A stretch of DNA of 7,431 bases, from positions 1-7,431 of the forward strand of contig WRCU01000073.1 in assembly GCA_009783805.1 (NCBI GenBank), written 5' to 3'. Positions 5,139-7,431 of the stretch are shown here, in pieces. This DNA is from Oscillospiraceae bacterium. Its GTDB lineage: Bacteria; Bacillota; Clostridia; WRCU01. Both the position numbers and the translations under genes were made by a program. The notes under the pieces were generated by a model that did not search any database, was not told the origin of the DNA, and saw only the letters and a list, made by a program, of their open reading frames with translations. Within the stretch, counting starts at the first letter, position 1. Every line of letters begins with the position of its first letter.

Positions 5139-7431
5139 ATAGCCTCTATCAGCCTCAGCGCCCCCGAGAAGTCATAGTCGTCTATCCGCTCCGCCACCGA
5201 TTCCATTCCCTGGATACGCTCCAACCTATCCACGTACTCGGTCGCCGCGAAGTCGCCCTTGGCCAGCAGCGGCCTCAGCTCTTCCAGCAGGGCCGCCAGG
5301 GCCTCCCCTTCCATCGGCAGGGCCGGCGGCCTCTTGGCCTCCGCCTCCCGCACCAGCGGCTCGAACTCCCGCAGGGCGGACGACAGCTCCCTCTCCAGGG
5401 TCTCAAGCATCTTGGGCGTATGGTCCGCGGACCCGCCCTTGAGCGCCTCCTCCAGCAGCAGCGCCGCCTGCTGGAGCCTCTTCTTGCCCAGGTACCCCGC
5501 GACGCTCTTGAGGGTGTGCGCTATCCTGTGGGCCGTCTTCACGTCGCCCGAGTCCAGCGCCATGGCGACCTTGTCGAAGGTCTGCCTATTCTCCCTCACG
5601 AAGGAGAGGATCGACTTCCTCCTTATCTCCGCCTTCTTCTCCATGGTGTACTGGAGGCTGTCGTTCCTGCCTTCGCTGCGCACCTTGCCGGGCGGCAGGT
5701 ACTTCCTCAGCATCTCGCGCAGCTCGTCCGTGTCGACGGGCTTGGCCAGGAAGTCGTCGAAACCGTTCTCGATGAACATCTCGCGCGCGCCCTTGACCGC
5801 GTTGGCCGTGAGCGCGATTATGATCAGCCTTTCGTACCTGCCGTCCATCGCCCTGATCCTCTGGACGGTCTCGACCCCGTCCATCTCCGGCATCATGTGG
5901 TCCATGAAGACGATGTCGTAGTCGCGCTCCGTCACCATCTCGATCGACCTCGCGCCCGACTCGGCCGTCTCCGCCTTTATGTCCATGAGGCTCAGCAGGC
6001 CGCAGGCCACCTTCAGGTTGAACTCGTTGTCGTCGGTGATGAGGACCTTGGCGTCAGGCGCGGTTATGTCCTGGTCAGTGGCGAACGTCTCCGCCACCCT
6101 GATGTTGTCGGGGTTGCCCTTGACGATGGGCAGCGTGACGGCGAACTCCGCGCCCAGCCCGTACTCGCTGGTGACAGTGATATGGCCGCCCATCATCTCG
6201 ATGAACGACTTGCATATGGGCAGCCCGAGCCCCGTGCCGACCACGCTCCTGTTCTTGGCCTTGTCGGCCTGCTCGAAGGCGTTGAAGAGCGTGGGTATGT
6301 CCTCCTTGCGTATGCCGGGCCCGGTGTCCTCTATCCTGAAGGTGAGCGTGCCGTCCGTGGCGGAGACCGAGAGCCTCACCTGGCCCTCCTCCGTGAACTT
6401 GACGGCGTTGCCGCAGATGTTCGTGACGACCTGCCTTAGCCGTATGTCGTCGCCGTAGAGGTAGTCGGGCATCTCGCCCACCGTCTCGAAGATGAACTCG
6501 AGCCCCTTGCTGCCCGCGACGTGGGTGAACATGGAAACGACGTTGTCGAGGAACTGGTTCAGGCTGTAGTCCACGGGGTGGAGCTCCAGCTTGCCCGCCT
6601 CGATCTTGGACATGTCGAGTATGTCGTTGATGATGCCCAGGAGCGAGTAGGCCGAGCTGCTGATGTCCCTGACGAAGCCCATCTGGCGGTGGTTCAGGTC
6701 CTCGTGCTCGAGTATCTCGGCCATCCCGAGTATGGCGTTCATCGGCGTCCTGATCTCGTGCGACATGTTCGCCAAGAAGGCCGTCTTGGCCTCGTTGGCC
6801 TTCTGCGCCGCCTCCTTCTCCGTCTTCAGGTCGTTGAGCAGGGCCTTGTTGGCGGTCACGTCCAGGAGCGCCCCCGCGACGCGGATGGCCGTGCCGTCCT
6901 TGCCCCTGATCGTCTCCCCGACGTCGCGGAAGTAGGCGTACGCGCCGTCTTTCTTTTGCATGCGGTACTCGATGTTGTAGGGCGTCATGCCCGTCCGGTC
7001 GGCGAGGTGGGCCCCGAAGGCCTCATAGACCCCGTCCTTGTCTTCCGGGTGGATGCGGTCGCTCCAGCTCGGGGCGACGTTCGGGAAGTCGGCCTCGTCC
7101 CCGTATCCCAGCATGTGGCGGAACTCCCCCGACCACACGTAGCGGCTCTCCGGGTCGTCCGGGTCCGCGGACGCGACCTCTATGTCCCATAGGCCGATCT
7201 TCGTCGCCTTGACCACCAGGCTCAGCTTGGCGAGCTGCAGGGCCATGTCGGCCGCGTGCCTGTTGCGGTGGATGGCGTTCACCATCATGAGGCCGGCCGA
7301 GTAGAGGAGGCTTATCTCACCCTCCGTGAAGTAGCGCTCCTTGACGCAGTCGTCGACGCAGAAGACGCCCCAGAAGCTGTCCCGATAAAAGAGCGGCACG
7401 GTTATGGTCGAGGTTATGCCCAACGGGGCCA
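5135..7431 (-). CDS. Hybrid sensor histidine kinase A (GAF-PAS-HisKA-HATPase-REC-Hpt), 5' end outside the window
   Basis: This is a multistep phosphorelay kinase that senses a signal, autophosphorylates on His and passes phosphate His-Asp-His within one chain. Residues are numbered from the TTG codon at 7423. Residues 1-55 are the end of a GAF domain. A PAS/PAC domain of the PAS_3 type spans about 65-192. HisKA follows, with the H-box SHEIRTP and H222. The HATPase has its N-box around N335-N339, DTGPG at 366-370 and GTGLGLP at 396-402. REC has acidic D464/D465, phospho-acceptor D508 (FMDHMMPEMDG), T539 and K561. Hpt has H636 in AHTLKS. A helical tail spans about 705-762. All catalytic motifs are intact and no membrane segment is visible. 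The frame is open to the window edge, and the codons before the TTG encode Ala-Pro, matching the Ala-Pro-Leu-Gly of the GAF in the next gene. The TTG is therefore internal and the gene is 5' partial. It ends in TGA, 43 bases before the next gene's likely ATG. Signal and ligand are unknown. Confidence 0.95.
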   Translation of the reverse strand, partial: APLGITSTITVPLFYRDSFWGVFCVDDCVKERYFTEGEISLLYSAGLMMVNAIHRNRHAADMALQLAKLSLVVKATKIGLWDIEVASADPDDPESRYVWSGEFRHMLGYGDEADFPNVAPSWSDRIHPEDKDGVYEAFGAHLADRTGMTPYNIEYRMQKKDGAYAYFRDVGETIRGKDGTAIRVAGALLDVTANKALLNDLKTEKEAAQKANEAKTAFLANMSHEIRTPMNAILGMAEILEHEDLNHRQMGFVRDISSSAYSLLGIINDILDMSKIEAGKLELHPVDYSLNQFLDNVVSMFTHVAGSKGLEFIFETVGEMPDYLYGDDIRLRQVVTNICGNAVKFTEEGQVRLSVSATDGTLTFRIEDTGPGIRKEDIPTLFNAFEQADKAKNRSVVGTGLGLPICKSFIEMMGGHITVTSEYGLGAEFAVTLPIVKGNPDNIRVAETFATDQDITAPDAKVLITDDNEFNLKVACGLLSLMDIKAETAESGARSIEMVTERDYDIVFMDHMMPEMDGVETVQRIRAMDGRYERLIIIALTANAVKGAREMFIENGFDDFLAKPVDTDELREMLRKYLPPGKVRSEGRNDSLQYTMEKKAEIRRKSILSFVRENRQTFDKVAMALDSGDVKTAHRIAHTLKSVAGYLGKKRLQQAALLLEEALKGGSADHTPKMLETLERELSSALREFEPLVREAEAKRPPALPMEGEALAALLEELRPLLAKGDFAATEYVDRLERIQGMESVAERIDDYDFSGALRLIEAM

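Noticed and set aside
5420..6439. Long open frame on the plus strand (339 codons) within kinase A
   Set aside because: It is antisense to the HATPase-REC-Hpt region, with low-information Val/Leu/His/Arg-rich translation; a shadow of the coding strand.
1..7431. Search for CRISPR arrays, tRNA or rRNA genes, transposases, phage or defence genes
   Set aside because: No regularly spaced repeats, RNA gene motifs or mobile-element proteins were seen; nearly the whole window is taken up by three signalling genes with intact domains.

Overview
The window is one strand-uniform block. Three genes lie on the minus strand, are read from right to left, and are packed with almost no space between them. They form the downstream part of a signalling operon. 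In order of transcription they are: the 3' part of a hybrid sensor histidine kinase (cut by the right window edge), a second and longer hybrid sensor histidine kinase, and a response regulator with an HD-GYP output domain. Nothing on the plus strand looks like a real gene; its long open frames are mirror images of the GC-rich coding strand.

Layout: 7431-5135 is hybrid kinase A (partial GAF, PAS, HisKA, HATPase, REC, Hpt, short helical tail). 5134-5092 is a 43-base junction carrying a small imperfect duplication. 5091-1195 is hybrid kinase B (PAS, GAF, PAS, GAF, HisKA, HATPase, REC, Gly-rich linker, Hpt, helical tail). 1194-1180 is a 15-base junction. 1179-82 is the REC plus HD-GYP regulator. 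81-1 is a non-coding tail with two copies of a short repeat, one of them internally deleted.

How the parts fit together (inference from families and gene order): each kinase carries a full His-Asp-His relay in one chain, so the next phosphate acceptor should be a separate receiver. The only stand-alone receiver here is on the HD-GYP protein, and HD-GYP domains with this motif set usually hydrolyse cyclic di-GMP. The simplest model is that two cytoplasmic PAS/GAF sensors feed phosphate into one c-di-GMP phosphodiesterase.

Organism: a GC-rich bacterium. Isoleucine codon ATA is unusually common for such GC content (15 of 27 Ile codons in the HD-GYP gene by hand count), and AGG is used freely for Arg. 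This argues against typical GC-rich Pseudomonadota or Actinomycetota and fits better with groups such as Synergistota or some former Deltaproteobacteria, but lineage cannot be fixed from this sequence. The gene families themselves are well known. The window is mostly an ordinary, well-preserved phosphorelay operon, and I did not find a clearly new system in it.
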